A stretch of DNA of 64,000 nt from Thermohalobaculum sp039816045 (GCA_039816045.1 JBCBYB010000002.1:62001-126000), one strand, 5' to 3'. Shown: positions 43,778 to 52,724, numbered from the stretch's first letter. Made by a program: numbers and translations. Notes: a model not told the origin generated them from the letters alone.

Positions 43778-45276
43778 GGGGTCTCGGCCGCGAGCATGGC
43801 GCGGATCTCCGCAACGAGGTCCGCGCGCGCGACGGTCTTCTGCGCCGGTTGCGCCGTCCACTCCTCGCGGGTCTCGATCTTTTCGGCCAAACGGGCGCCG
43901 AGAACCAGATCCTTCAGCGTCACCTGACCGGCGGCGTGCTCGTCCGCGCCCTCGATGATGGCGATGGGGGCAGCGCGCCGGTCGGCGTATTTCAGCTGTT
44001 TCGCCATGTTGCCACCGCCGAGGAAGACCTCCGCGCGGATCCCGGCATTGCGAAGCTCGGCGCACATGGTCTGGTAGTCGGCCATTCGGTCGCGGTCCAT
44101 CGGCAGGATCACCACCGGTCCGCGCACCGCCTCGGTGCCCGCACGCCCCTTGGCCTCCAGCGCGGCGAGCAGTCGATCGACACCCACAGAAACGCCGGTT
44201 GCGGGAACCGCCTGGCCGATGAAGCGCTTGACCAGGTCGTCATAGCGACCGCCGCCCGCAACGGATCCGAACTGTCGCCGGTTGCCGTCCTCATCAGTGA
44301 TCTCGAAGGTCAGCTCCGCCTCATAGACCGGTCCGGTGTAGTAGCCGAGCCCGCGCACCACCGAGGGATCGATCAGCAAGCGGCCCGCATACCCCTGGGC
44401 TTCAGTGAGATCGCCTATGGTCTCCATCTCGCGCACGCCTTCGACGCCTGTAATGGATGCGCCAACCAACTCGGCAAGCCGCGCACACGTGGCGGCCGCC
44501 GTCTCGCGTCCGGCGGAGACGAAGCCCATCACCAGATCGGCCTGCGCGTCCGCCAGCCCCGCGCCCTTGGTGAAATCGCCGCTCTCGTCCTTGCGGCCTT
44601 CGCCGAGAAGCGCCCTGACGCCGTCCTCCCCCAGACGGTCGAGCTTGTCGATGGCTCGGAGCACAATCCCCCGCTGATCCGCCATCTCCTCGGGCGCATC
44701 GGGGCGCATCAGCCCCGCTGCCTCCATCACGCCGTTCAACACCTTGCGGTTGTTCACGCGGATCAACACATCGTCGCGGCCGATCCCGACGGCTTCGAAC
44801 GCGTCGGCCAGCATCATGCAGATCTCGGCATCCGCAGCGACGGTCTGGGTGCCCACCGTGTCGGCGTCGCATTGATAGAACTGCCGATACCGCCCTGGCC
44901 CCGGCTTCTCATTGCGCCAGACCGGGCCCACCGCATAACGGCGATAGGGCGAGGGGAGGTTCTCGCGGTGCTGGGCGAAGACCCGCGCGAGCGGCGCCGT
45001 CAGGTCGTAGCGCAGCGCCATCCAGCTCTCGTCCTCGTCCTGCCAGGCGAAGACGCCGGCGTTCGGGCGGTCCACATCAGGCAGAAAGGAGCCGAGTGCC
45101 TCCACCGTCTCCACAGCCGAGGTTTCCAGCGGGTCGAAGCCGTAGGCGTGGTAGACCTCACAGATCCGGTCGAGCATGGCGCGTCGGGCGGTGACTTCGG
45201 CGCCGAAATAGTCGCGAAACCCGCGCGGGGTCTGCGCTTTCGGCCGAGGGGCCCGCTTCTTCTTGTCCTTGGCCAT
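43774..45276 (-). CDS. hisS: Histidyl-tRNA synthetase
   Basis: The 500-residue enzyme has class II motifs: motif 2 PVWRNEKPGPGRYRQFYQCD, the histidine loop GLGYYTGPVYE, motif 3 GGGRYDDLVKRF...GVSVGVDRLL, and a C-terminal anticodon domain. It charges tRNA-His. It heads the hisS-hisZ-hisG operon, in which all joints overlap by 4 bp. I choose ATG 45276 after GGGAGAGC; a GTG at 45294 is the alternative. Confidence 0.95.
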   Translation of the reverse strand: MAKDKKKRAPRPKAQTPRGFRDYFGAEVTARRAMLDRICEVYHAYGFDPLETSAVETVEALGSFLPDVDRPNAGVFAWQDEDESWMALRYDLTAPLARVFAQHRENLPSPYRRYAVGPVWRNEKPGPGRYRQFYQCDADTVGTQTVAADAEICMMLADAFEAVGIGRDDVLIRVNNRKVLNGVMEAAGLMRPDAPEEMADQRGIVLRAIDKLDRLGEDGVRALLGEGRKDESGDFTKGAGLADAQADLVMGFVSAGRETAAATCARLAELVGASITGVEGVREMETIGDLTEAQGYAGRLLIDPSVVRGLGYYTGPVYEAELTFEITDEDGNRRQFGSVAGGGRYDDLVKRFIGQAVPATGVSVGVDRLLAALEAKGRAGTEAVRGPVVILPMDRDRMADYQTMCAELRNAGIRAEVFLGGGNMAKQLKYADRRAAPIAIIEGADEHAAGQVTLKDLVLGARLAEKIETREEWTAQPAQKTVARADLVAEIRAMLAAETP

Positions 45277-45528
45277 GGTCTGCTGCTCTCCCACGCGGCG
45301 GCGCCGGTTGGGTAACGGATCACCCGGGACCGGGCAAGGGTGCCGCCTTGAAGCGTCGGTACCTAATGCAAAACTGACGCCAAATCTTCAGATATGAGCA
45401 CTTGAACGCTGCGCCGCGAGCCGTGACATTGTATCTATGGATGTGAGCAAGGGCCGGTTTTTGGCCTGACGCGCGCACCGGACGACCAAAGAACCGATTA
45501 TTATAACACCAGGAGTTCAAAGAGAACA

Positions 45529-45804
45529 ATGTCGGAAGCAAACATCAAAAAGATCAAAGACCAGGCCATGAAGGCCGAATCAGTGAAGAAAGACAAAAAG
45601 ATTGGCGGCCTGTTTGATCAGATCGCCAAAGAAGTAAAGAAAGGACTCGAAGGGTACGAAGCTGCGTTTAAGAAGGCTCAGAAGGCGATTGATGAGAAAG
45701 CCAAGGGCTCCAAAGACAAGAAGGAGAAAGCTGAGCTCGATAAGGCTAAGAAAGAGCTTGAGGCCGATTTTGAAAAGCGCCTGAAGCAGGGCAAAGCAGT
45801 CTGA
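45529..45804 (+). CDS. Small Lys-rich coiled-coil protein
   Basis: The 91-residue protein is about one-third Lys and almost wholly helical, with heptads in FDQIAKEVKKGLEGYEAAFKK and DKAKKELEADFEKRLKQG. It has no signal peptide. I do not recognise a family; the Lys density suggests contact with nucleic acid or membrane surfaces. Codon use is notably AT-rich for this genome. It follows AGGAGTTCAAAGAGAACA, and the next gene begins 40 bp downstream, so the two probably share a transcript. Confidence 0.7.
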   Translation: MSEANIKKIKDQAMKAESVKKDKKIGGLFDQIAKEVKKGLEGYEAAFKKAQKAIDEKAKGSKDKKEKAELDKAKKELEADFEKRLKQGKAV

Positions 45805-45843
45805 GCGCGGTAGGCGCAAAAGTGATTTAGAGGAGAAGAAGAC

Positions 45844-46356
45844 ATGGGCGATAAAGCAAAGATCATCGATTCTGTCGTCGCAGCTGGCGATAAAGCCTGG
45901 TCCATCATGAAGGATGGCGCTCCGGTTTCGGGCGCAGAATCAAAGTTTCTCGCAGCAGTTCCGAAGGGCATGAGCCCGAGCGACCCAATCTATAACGGAC
46001 GCTACGACAAAGCGTCGGGGATCACCTTCGGATTTGTCGACGGCTTTGGTCTTGACGTGATCCGTGGCAAGCTCAAAATTATGTTCCGCCACTCGGGGAA
46101 GGTTGAGGGCAGTCCGGGCCTCTTCGTCACGGATTTCTCGATAAGCGACAACGGCACCCACGTGCGCGCCTTCGGGTATTGCGAGGTTAAGGCCACGCTC
46201 ACGGGAACTCCGACGAAGGTTGGCATGAGCGGGCAGGACCCGATCTGGTCAATCACCCTCAAGGTCGAGGCGCACTACGGCCAGAAATACGGCAACCGTG
46301 CGCGGCGCTCGTGGAACGTCACGGCGCGCGGCGACGGGAAGTGCGTGATCGCTTAA
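45844..46356 (+). CDS. Unknown beta-rich protein, second of a low-GC trio
   Basis: The 170-residue protein starts with a short helix and then alternates strands (ITFGFVDGFGLDVIRGKLKIMF; LFVTDFSISDNGTHVRAFGY; SITLKVEAHYGQKYG), ending basic (RARRSWNVTARGDG). No signal peptide or known motif is visible. It is preceded by GAGGAGAAGAC. It comes after the Lys-rich gene and before a terminator. Confidence 0.7.
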   Translation: MGDKAKIIDSVVAAGDKAWSIMKDGAPVSGAESKFLAAVPKGMSPSDPIYNGRYDKASGITFGFVDGFGLDVIRGKLKIMFRHSGKVEGSPGLFVTDFSISDNGTHVRAFGYCEVKATLTGTPTKVGMSGQDPIWSITLKVEAHYGQKYGNRARRSWNVTARGDGKCVIA

Positions 46357-46382
46357 GCGGCGTCCCTTTGAGCGCTGAACCT

Positions 46383-46411
46383 GGGTCCGAGGCATGGCTT
46401 CGGACCCTTTA
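46383..46411 (+). terminator. Terminator after the low-GC pair
   Basis: GGGTCCGA (46383-46390) pairs exactly with TCGGACCC (46400-46407), loop GGCATGGCT, followed by TTTAG. It lies 27 bp past the stop at 46356. Confidence 0.7.
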
Positions 46412-46448
46412 GAAACCTGCTCCCTATTCCAGAGGAGATCGTGCGGAA

Positions 46449-46781
46449 ATGAGCACTGATCAGTCTTCGGGAAGAGGCACGATGTGCCTTGTCCTAGCCG
46501 TCGCAGGCATCGTGTTTGCGGTGGGGGTCTTCATCTGGGCCAGCTTCATTGCACCTATGGACCCGAGAACAACCGCCGAGATTGCCCTCATCGGCCTCGT
46601 GGCCGCGGAGATCTTGGCCGTCCTGACCGGCGTCGGATCCCTGCGGGCAATGCGAAGCCGCCTGGGCGTCAGCCTGGCGGTGTTCGCCCTGGCAGGCGCT
46701 GGACTTGCCTATGTCGGGCTACTATCGGGTGAGGGCGAGGCCCAAAGTATGATGCGCCCTGCCATAATACAGACCGCCTAA
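46449..46781 (+). CDS. Small membrane protein, three predicted helices
   Basis: The 110-residue protein has hydrophobic segments LVLAVAGIVFAVGVFIWASF, IALIGLVAAEILAVLTGVG and LAVFALAGAGLAYVGLL and a short polar N-terminus (MSTDQSSGRG). I do not recognise a family. GAGGAGATCGTGCGGAA precedes the ATG. It is convergent with the FkbM gene, 17 bp away. Confidence 0.65.
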   Translation: MSTDQSSGRGTMCLVLAVAGIVFAVGVFIWASFIAPMDPRTTAEIALIGLVAAEILAVLTGVGSLRAMRSRLGVSLAVFALAGAGLAYVGLLSGEGEAQSMMRPAIIQTA

Positions 46782-46798
46782 GGCGGGTCGTCAGAAAA

Positions 46799-47683
46799 TC
46801 AGGGAGCCGAGACGTAAATGTCGTCGGCTCCCATGGCCTCGACCCGCTTGTAGCCTCGCGCCTCCATAAGCGACTGGATCCGAGGCCCGTTGGCGGTGCT
46901 GTCCACGCTCCAGGCATGCACGCGGTAATCCTCGAACGGAAAGGCCGAAAGGATGCTCCACTCGCTGCCGGTCACGTCGAGCGAGATGAAATCCACTTCG
47001 CGGATATGGTGGCTGTCGAGCACCTGGGCGAGGCTGCGCATGCGCGCGGGACGAACCTTGCCCTCGAACCGCGGCTCCGCCTCGATGCGGGCCTTCAGCG
47101 CCGGGTCGTAGTGCTCGACCAGGCCGCTCATCTGTACGGGGCCGGCCTCGATCTCGAGGAACGGTCCTTCCCCGCCGCCCGTGGCGACGGCGATCGGCAA
47201 ACAGGGGCACCGGCGGAACTCGGCGGCTTTGGCCCGAGGGACCGATGCCGGCTCGACCATCAAGCCGGTCCAGCCCCGCATCAATTCGAAGAACAGGCAG
47301 TTGGAGCCGGTGATCCCATCGAACCCGCCAACCTCGACGAAAACGCCGCCGCGTTTGCCGCCGAACACCCGTTCATCGAGAAAAGCGTCCTGCCCCGCCT
47401 GGCTGAAGAACTGGCTGCGGCGGTTGCTGATGCGCTCGCACTCCCAGATCATCTGGTGGATCGCACCGCGGGCCCGGGCCGGGCGCACCTCGGCCGACAG
47501 GGCTCGCATGACGGAATGGCCTTCCGCCATTGCCCGCCGGCCTTCCGAGATCAGCAGTTGACCGCGCTCGAACCGGCGCTGCTGTTCGGCACCCTGGTCG
47601 GACGCGCCCGCCTCCGGCACAGCGGCATCCGGCCCGCCCGGCCCGGGGGCACCGTGCTGTGGGGCCTCATCCTGCGCGCTCAT
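46799..47683 (-). CDS. FkbM-family methyltransferase
   Basis: The 294-residue protein has a variable N-terminus of about 90 residues and then the FkbM SAM-binding core: FSQAGQDAFLDERVF, GVFVEVGGFDGITGSNCLFFE, MVEPASVPRAKAAEF and VDFISLDVTGSEWSIL. It should methylate a sugar or small-molecule hydroxyl group, often in glycan synthesis. In the SAM loop the usual Gly-rich D/E is VEVGGFDG. The start overlaps the YqeY stop by 4 bp. Confidence 0.85.
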   Translation of the reverse strand: MSAQDEAPQHGAPGPGGPDAAVPEAGASDQGAEQQRRFERGQLLISEGRRAMAEGHSVMRALSAEVRPARARGAIHQMIWECERISNRRSQFFSQAGQDAFLDERVFGGKRGGVFVEVGGFDGITGSNCLFFELMRGWTGLMVEPASVPRAKAAEFRRCPCLPIAVATGGGEGPFLEIEAGPVQMSGLVEHYDPALKARIEAEPRFEGKVRPARMRSLAQVLDSHHIREVDFISLDVTGSEWSILSAFPFEDYRVHAWSVDSTANGPRIQSLMEARGYKRVEAMGADDIYVSAP

Positions 47684-48132
47684 CCGAGGGCCGCCTTTAC
47701 GCGCGAACTGGCGGCGGCAAAGTCCATCCGCCCGGTGAAATCGCGCTTGAGCGCCGCCATCACCTTGCCCATATCCCGGATTGACTGCGCGCCCGCGGCC
47801 GCGATCGCCTCAGAGACAGCCGCCTCGACCTCGTCGGCACTCAGCGGTTTTGGCAGGAACTCCTGGATGATCTCGACCTCGCGCCGCTCCCGATCGGCCA
47901 GCTCCATCCGGGCCGCCTGTTCGTAGGTTGCGATCGACTCCTCACGCTGCTTGACCATCCGGGCAAGCAAGACCAGCGCATCGGCGTCCGAAAGCCCCTC
48001 CTGACCGTCATCCCCGCGGAGAGCGATTTCGCGATCCTTGAGCGCCGCCAGCATCAGACGCAGCGTGCTCACGCGCACGGCCTCTCCGCCGCGCATGGCG
48101 TCTTTCAACGCATTGGAAATCCGTGTTCGCAT
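47680..48132 (-). CDS. GatB/YqeY-domain protein
   Basis: The 150-residue protein has the YqeY pattern: an N-terminal LKDAMRGGEAVRVSTLRLMLAALKD helix, the central QREESIATYEQAARMELADRE helix and the C-terminal MGKVMAALKRDFTGRMDFA domain. It resembles the tail of GatB and may bind tRNA; function is not settled. Only the start at 48132 (after GGGGGGACG) is supported; the longer open frame overlaps the divergent carA promoter. Confidence 0.9.
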   Translation of the reverse strand: MRTRISNALKDAMRGGEAVRVSTLRLMLAALKDREIALRGDDGQEGLSDADALVLLARMVKQREESIATYEQAARMELADRERREVEIIQEFLPKPLSADEVEAAVSEAIAAAGAQSIRDMGKVMAALKRDFTGRMDFAAASSRVKAALG

Positions 48133-48326
48133 CGTCCCCCCAAGGGCAGACGGCCAGAGCCGACCGCCGGATTTCTTACGACCCCCCCAGGCCGAAACGC
48201 GCCCTGAACACCCACAACAGACTGATTTAGCAAAGCAAATTATCAAACGCACCAGTGCTTGACCGGACGAGACGCGCCGCATAGCTTGCCGCGCGCATCC
48301 CCGACCTGCACCCAGGAGCCCGCCCC

Positions 48327-49505
48327 ATGACCGCCCCTGCCCCGACCGCGTGCCTCGCACTTGCCGATGGGTCTCTCTATTGGGGCTACGGCTTCGGCGC
48401 AACGGGCGAAACCGTGGGAGAACTCTGCTTCAACACCGCGATGACCGGCTACCAGGAGATTATGACAGATCCCTCCTACGCGCACCAAGTCATCACGTTT
48501 ACATTTCCGCACATTGGGAATGTAGGCACAAACAGCGAGGATGACGAGACGGCAAATCCCGTCGCCCGCGGGATGGTTGTGCGCTGGCCGGTGACCGAGC
48601 CGCAGAACTGGCGCGCTGCGAAGCCGCTGGCCGATTTCCTGGCGGCCCATGGGCGGTTCGGCATCTCCGGCGTGGACACGCGGCGGCTCACCCGGCGGAT
48701 CCGCGATCTCGGCATGCCGCACGTGGCGATGCGATATTCGGATGCGATATCCGGCGGCGACATTGATGCGATATCAGCGACATTGAGCGACGGGCTGGTC
48801 GAGAAGGCGCGCGCCTTTGCCGGGATCGACGGGGCGGATCTCGCCCGCGAAGTGACCTGCGGGCAGAGCTATGGCTGGACCGAGGGCCGCTGGGCGCACG
48901 GCACCGGCTTTGGCCCGGCACCGGAGCCGCGGCACAAGGTGGTGGCCGTGGACTTCGGGGCGAAGCGCAACATCCTGCGCTGCCTGAGCGACGCGGGCGC
49001 TGCGGTGACCGTGGTGCCGGCGACCGCGACAGCCGAGGAGGTGCTGGCCCACAAGCCCGACGGGGTTTTCCTCTCCAACGGTCCCGGCGATCCGGCGGCG
49101 ACGGGCGAATACGCCGTGCCCATGATCCGCGGCGTGCTGGAGGCTGGGCTGCCGCTCTTCGGCATCTGCCTCGGGCACCAGCTGCTCGGGCTCGCACTCG
49201 GCGGGCAAACGGTGAAGATGAACCACGGGCATCACGGGGCAAACCATCCGGTGAAAGATCTGGAGACCGGAAAGGTCGAGATCACCTCGATGAACCATGG
49301 CTTCGCTGTGGACGCGACAAGCCTGCCGGCCGCGGCGATGGAGACCCATGTCTCGCTCTTCGACGGCACGAACTGCGGGCTGCGTCTGCGCGACCGGCCG
49401 GTGTTCTCGGTGCAGTACCACCCGGAGGCGAGCCCCGGCCCGATGGACAGCTACTACCTGTTCGAGCGGTTCACCGCGGCAATGGACGCCGCCAAAGCTG
49501 GCTGA
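48327..49505 (+). CDS. carA: Carbamoyl-phosphate synthase, small subunit
   Basis: The 392-residue protein has the CarA N-terminal domain (FNTAMTGYQEIMTDPSYA) and the glutaminase domain with FLSNGPGDPAA, FGICLGHQLLGLALG (nucleophilic Cys) and QYHPEASPGP (His, Glu). It supplies ammonia to CarB for arginine and pyrimidine synthesis; carB is not in the window. Codons in the segment 48726-48790 carry a repeated GATGCGATAT motif that adds a few residues (YSDAISGGDIDAISATLSDG) compared with my recollection of related CarA proteins. It diverges from YqeY. Confidence 0.94.
   Translation: MTAPAPTACLALADGSLYWGYGFGATGETVGELCFNTAMTGYQEIMTDPSYAHQVITFTFPHIGNVGTNSEDDETANPVARGMVVRWPVTEPQNWRAAKPLADFLAAHGRFGISGVDTRRLTRRIRDLGMPHVAMRYSDAISGGDIDAISATLSDGLVEKARAFAGIDGADLAREVTCGQSYGWTEGRWAHGTGFGPAPEPRHKVVAVDFGAKRNILRCLSDAGAAVTVVPATATAEEVLAHKPDGVFLSNGPGDPAATGEYAVPMIRGVLEAGLPLFGICLGHQLLGLALGGQTVKMNHGHHGANHPVKDLETGKVEITSMNHGFAVDATSLPAAAMETHVSLFDGTNCGLRLRDRPVFSVQYHPEASPGPMDSYYLFERFTAAMDAAKAG
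48726..48790. repeat. GCGATAT repeat inside carA
   Basis: Three copies of GATGCGATAT lie within about 50 bp, two of them followed by TC and one by TTCG. The end reads TGCGATATCAGCGACATT, matching a segment of the intergenic repeat upstream of argG on the opposite strand. The reading frame is kept. Confidence 0.7.
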
Positions 49506-49641
49506 CAAACCGACTGTCAACGCAAGTTAACAGCAAATTAACCGGCCGAATTTAGTCTTTTTTGCGGAGATTCGCAGAGAAGGATGCGGCTATGGGGTTG
49601 GCCAGCCGATCGAGTGACAGGCCGGGCCAGAGGGTCGAGCG

Positions 49642-51552
49642 GTGAACGTGCACGACACGACCCTCGCGCCGCCGGCGCCGGCGGCGCGTCCTGGCTTGCG
49701 CGAACGCCCGCCGCTCGGGCGGTTGCTGCGGGAGCATCGAGCGGTCAGCCCGGACAATCTGCGTGCCGCCCTCTCAGCGCAGCGGGAGACGCCCTACCGG
49801 CTTGGCAACGTGCTCACGGCCCATGGCTATTCCAGCGACCATGCGGTGGCCGCGGCGCTGGCTGAACAGCGCGGCATCGGGTTCGTCGATCTCGTCGCCG
49901 CGCCGCCGGACCCTGCGCTGTTTCGCCAAGAGGACGTGGACGCCTACCTTGCGGGCAGCATTCTGCCCTGGAAGCGGCTGGGCCGGGTGACGACCTATGC
50001 GGTGTCGGATCCGACCAATCTGGCGCGGGCACTGGCCCGCCTCTCCGACCGTCCGGACATGGTGTGTGTGGTGGTCGCGACGCGGGCGCAGATCGAGCAG
50101 GTGGTGGCCGAGACCGCCCGGGAGCCGCTGGCCGAGCGGGCCGCCAGGCGCACGCCGCCCGAGCTGTCGGTCCGCGGGATCCGGGGGCTGCGCACCCGCG
50201 GGGCCCTGGCACTGGTTTTGCTCGCCGGTTTGGTCGTCGCCGGGGGGAACACGGTTTTCGCCCTCGCGCTCGGCGGGCTGTTCCTGCTCAACGCGGCGAC
50301 CATGGCGCTCCGGATCGCCGCACTGGTGGCGGGCCGTGTGCGCCCCGACACCGACCCTCCAGCCCGCGCCGGCATGGTCACCCTGAGCGACCGAAAACCT
50401 CTCCCGCGGATCAGCCTCCTGGTGCCGCTCTACCGCGAGGCGGCGATGGTCCCCGGGCTGATCGAGGCCCTTTCCGCGCTGGACTACCCGCGCGAGCGGC
50501 TCGAAGTGCGGCTGCTGGTCGAGGAGGACGACGAGGCCACCGCCCGCGCACTCTCCGCCCAGCCCTTGCCCGCCTGGATGCGGCCTATGACCGTGCCCGC
50601 AGGTCGCCCCCGCACCAAGCCACGGGCGCTCAACTATGCGCTCGATTTCTGCGAGGGGGAGATCGTCGGCATCCTCGACGCCGAGGACCGCCCCGACCCC
50701 GGCCAGCTCCGCGCCGTTGCGGCGAGCCTCACCAGCGCCCCGCCGGATGTGGCCGCCTGCCAATGCCAGCTCTCCTATTACAACGCGCGGGACAACTGGC
50801 TTTCGCGCTGTTTCCAGCTGGAATACGCGATCTGGTTCGAAGTGCTTCTGCGCGGCTGGCAAGCGCTCGGCCTGCCGATCCCGCTCGGCGGCACCTCGGT
50901 CTATTTCCGCCGCTCGATCCTGAAGGCGACGGGCGGCTGGGACGCACACAACGTCACCGAGGACGCCGATCTCGGGATGCGGCTCGCCCGCCTCGGGCTG
51001 CGCTGCCAGGTGCTGCGCTCGACCACCGAGGAGGAGGCGGCCTGTGAGTTCCACCGCTGGATCCGGCAGCGCTCGCGCTGGCTCAAGGGGTATCTGCTGA
51101 CCTGGGCGAGCCATATGCGCGCCCCGATCACACTTTGGCGGGAGATGGGAGCGCGCGGCTTTTTCGGGCTGAACATCCTCTTTCTCGGCGGCGCGGCGGC
51201 CTATCTCGCGATCCCGCTGTTCTGGGCGGCGGTGCTCGGCTGGGTCGTCACGGGAGAGGGCTTGTGGCAGAGCACCCTGCCCGGCTGGGTGATCTATCCG
51301 GCCGGCATAACCCTCGGCCTCGGCCAGGGCGTGATGCTCGCCTGCGCCTGTCTTGCGATGCTGCGCCGGGGGACGCTTGGGTTTATCTGGTGCGTGCCGA
51401 CCCTGCCGTTCTATTGGACGCTCGGGGCGGTGGCCGCGTGGAAAGCGATCATCGAGATCGTGGTCGCCCCGTTCTGGTGGGACAAGACCAAGCACGGCAC
51501 GAGCCCGACCCAGCGCCGCGAGCGCCGGGCCCGCCGCCTCGCGCAGGAATGA
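49642..51552 (+). CDS. MshEN-glycosyltransferase, NfrB-like
   Basis: The 636-residue protein has three parts. Residues 20-75 form a MshEN-like domain with a tandem motif, LGRLLREHRAVSPDNLRAAL and RLGNVLTAHGYSSDHAVAAAL, that in other proteins binds cyclic di-GMP. Two membrane helices follow (LALVLLAGLVVAGGN). Then a GT2 glycosyltransferase has DAEDRPDP (Asp pair), NVTEDADLGMRLA and the QRSRWLKG motif, and more helices end the protein. It should add sugar to an exported glycan, switched by cyclic di-GMP; the latter is inferred. GTG 49642 follows GAGC. Confidence 0.88.
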   Translation: MNVHDTTLAPPAPAARPGLRERPPLGRLLREHRAVSPDNLRAALSAQRETPYRLGNVLTAHGYSSDHAVAAALAEQRGIGFVDLVAAPPDPALFRQEDVDAYLAGSILPWKRLGRVTTYAVSDPTNLARALARLSDRPDMVCVVVATRAQIEQVVAETAREPLAERAARRTPPELSVRGIRGLRTRGALALVLLAGLVVAGGNTVFALALGGLFLLNAATMALRIAALVAGRVRPDTDPPARAGMVTLSDRKPLPRISLLVPLYREAAMVPGLIEALSALDYPRERLEVRLLVEEDDEATARALSAQPLPAWMRPMTVPAGRPRTKPRALNYALDFCEGEIVGILDAEDRPDPGQLRAVAASLTSAPPDVAACQCQLSYYNARDNWLSRCFQLEYAIWFEVLLRGWQALGLPIPLGGTSVYFRRSILKATGGWDAHNVTEDADLGMRLARLGLRCQVLRSTTEEEAACEFHRWIRQRSRWLKGYLLTWASHMRAPITLWREMGARGFFGLNILFLGGAAAYLAIPLFWAAVLGWVVTGEGLWQSTLPGWVIYPAGITLGLGQGVMLACACLAMLRRGTLGFIWCVPTLPFYWTLGAVAAWKAIIEIVVAPFWWDKTKHGTSPTQRRERRARRLAQE

Positions 51553-51635
51553 TCGCCCGGCGCTGGACAGAACGCGAAGCCGACCGATACTCCCCACCAT
51601 GGCCCCGGTCCGGGGCCGTCACAGGGAGACCTCCG

Positions 51636-52610
51636 ATGACCCAGACCCCCTTCACCCGGCGCGCAGCCCTGACCGGCGCCGCTGCTCTCGCCGCAGCCCC
51701 GCTTGCCGTCCGCCCCGCAGCGGCAGCAGCACCGATGCTCGGCACCTCGCAGCCCTTCTTCAACCGCTTCACCGTCGGCAGCTACGAGGTCACCACGATC
51801 CTCGACGGCGCCGTCCAGATCCCCGGCCCCCACCCGATCTTCGGACAGAACGTGAGCGCCGAGGACGTCGCGGCGCTGACGGCCGAGAACTTCCTGCCCT
51901 CCGACAAGATGGAGATCCCGTTCACCGTGACGCTGGTGAACACGGGCTCAGAGCTGATCCTCTTCGACACGGGCAATGGCGACAGTGGGAGGCGGCCGAA
52001 TGCGGGTCTGCTCGGCGAACGCCTGGCGGCTGCGGGCTACAGCGCCGATCAGGTGGATGTGGTGGTGATCACCCATTTCCACCCGGACCACATCAACGGC
52101 CTGACCGAAGGGGGCACGCCCGTCTTCCCCAATGCGCGCTATGTGACCAATGCGGCGGAGTATGACTTCTGGACGAGCGACGATCTGCTGGCCGACGAGG
52201 GCATGGCCAAGCGTCACGCCATGGTCCAGGCCAAGGTGGTGCCGTTCGCCGAGAAGATGAGCTTCATCGAGCCGGGCGGCACAGTCGCCTCGGGTGTGGA
52301 GGCGCTGGACGGCTCGGGCCACACGCCGGGGCACACCTGCTACCACATCGAGGATGGCGGGCAGCGGCTCGTGCTGATCGCGGATCTCTGCAACCACTAT
52401 GTGGTGTCGCTGCAGCGGCCGGATTGGCATGTGCGCTTCGACATGGACAAGGATGCAGCGGCGGCCCGGCGCAAAGAGGTGCTCGGCATGATCGCGGCGG
52501 ACAAGGTGCCCTTCGTCGGCTACCACATGCCGCCGCCGTCGGTCGGATATCTGGAGACCCTGGGCGACGGCTTCCGCTATGTGCCGGCGAGCTACCAACT
52601 CCGGGTCTAA
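51636..52610 (+). CDS. Metallo-beta-lactamase-fold hydrolase, Tat-exported
   Basis: The 324-residue protein begins with a twin-arginine type signal (MTQTPFTRRAALTGAAAL) ending about residue 32 (AAAAA). The hydrolase fold has the metal site ITHFHPDHINGL, GHTPGHTC and a late YHMPPP His. It resembles secreted lactonase or quinolone-type MBL-fold proteins; the substrate is unknown. It follows the glycosyltransferase by 83 bp, and ATG 51636 has AGGGAGA ahead. A triple hairpin lies downstream. Confidence 0.88.
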   Translation: MTQTPFTRRAALTGAAALAAAPLAVRPAAAAAPMLGTSQPFFNRFTVGSYEVTTILDGAVQIPGPHPIFGQNVSAEDVAALTAENFLPSDKMEIPFTVTLVNTGSELILFDTGNGDSGRRPNAGLLGERLAAAGYSADQVDVVVITHFHPDHINGLTEGGTPVFPNARYVTNAAEYDFWTSDDLLADEGMAKRHAMVQAKVVPFAEKMSFIEPGGTVASGVEALDGSGHTPGHTCYHIEDGGQRLVLIADLCNHYVVSLQRPDWHVRFDMDKDAAAARRKEVLGMIAADKVPFVGYHMPPPSVGYLETLGDGFRYVPASYQLRV

Positions 52611-52629
52611 GCGCGTCTCGACGGTGGAC

Positions 52630-52724
52630 GGCTCTGCGGGACATCGAGCCCCGCAGAGCCGGTCTTTCTGCGCCAAGGCGCAGAAAGACCCGCGGGACCC
52701 GACCCTCGATGGGTCGGTCCCGCG
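52630..52724. repeat. Three back-to-back perfect hairpins
   Basis: Hairpin 1: GGCTCTGCGGG (52630-52640) with its complement at 52650-52660. Hairpin 2: GGTCTTTCTGCGCC (52661-52674) with its complement at 52677-52690, loop of two to four bases. Hairpin 3: CGCGGGACC...CGACCC (52691-52705) with its complement at 52711-52724, one bulge. They abut each other in the 163-bp gap after the metallo-beta-lactamase gene. There is no U-tract. Confidence 0.75.

Noticed and set aside
46799..47683. FkbM and the low-GC trio as a single operon
   Set aside because: The FkbM gene is on the opposite strand and translationally coupled to YqeY, with normal base composition, so it does not belong with the trio.
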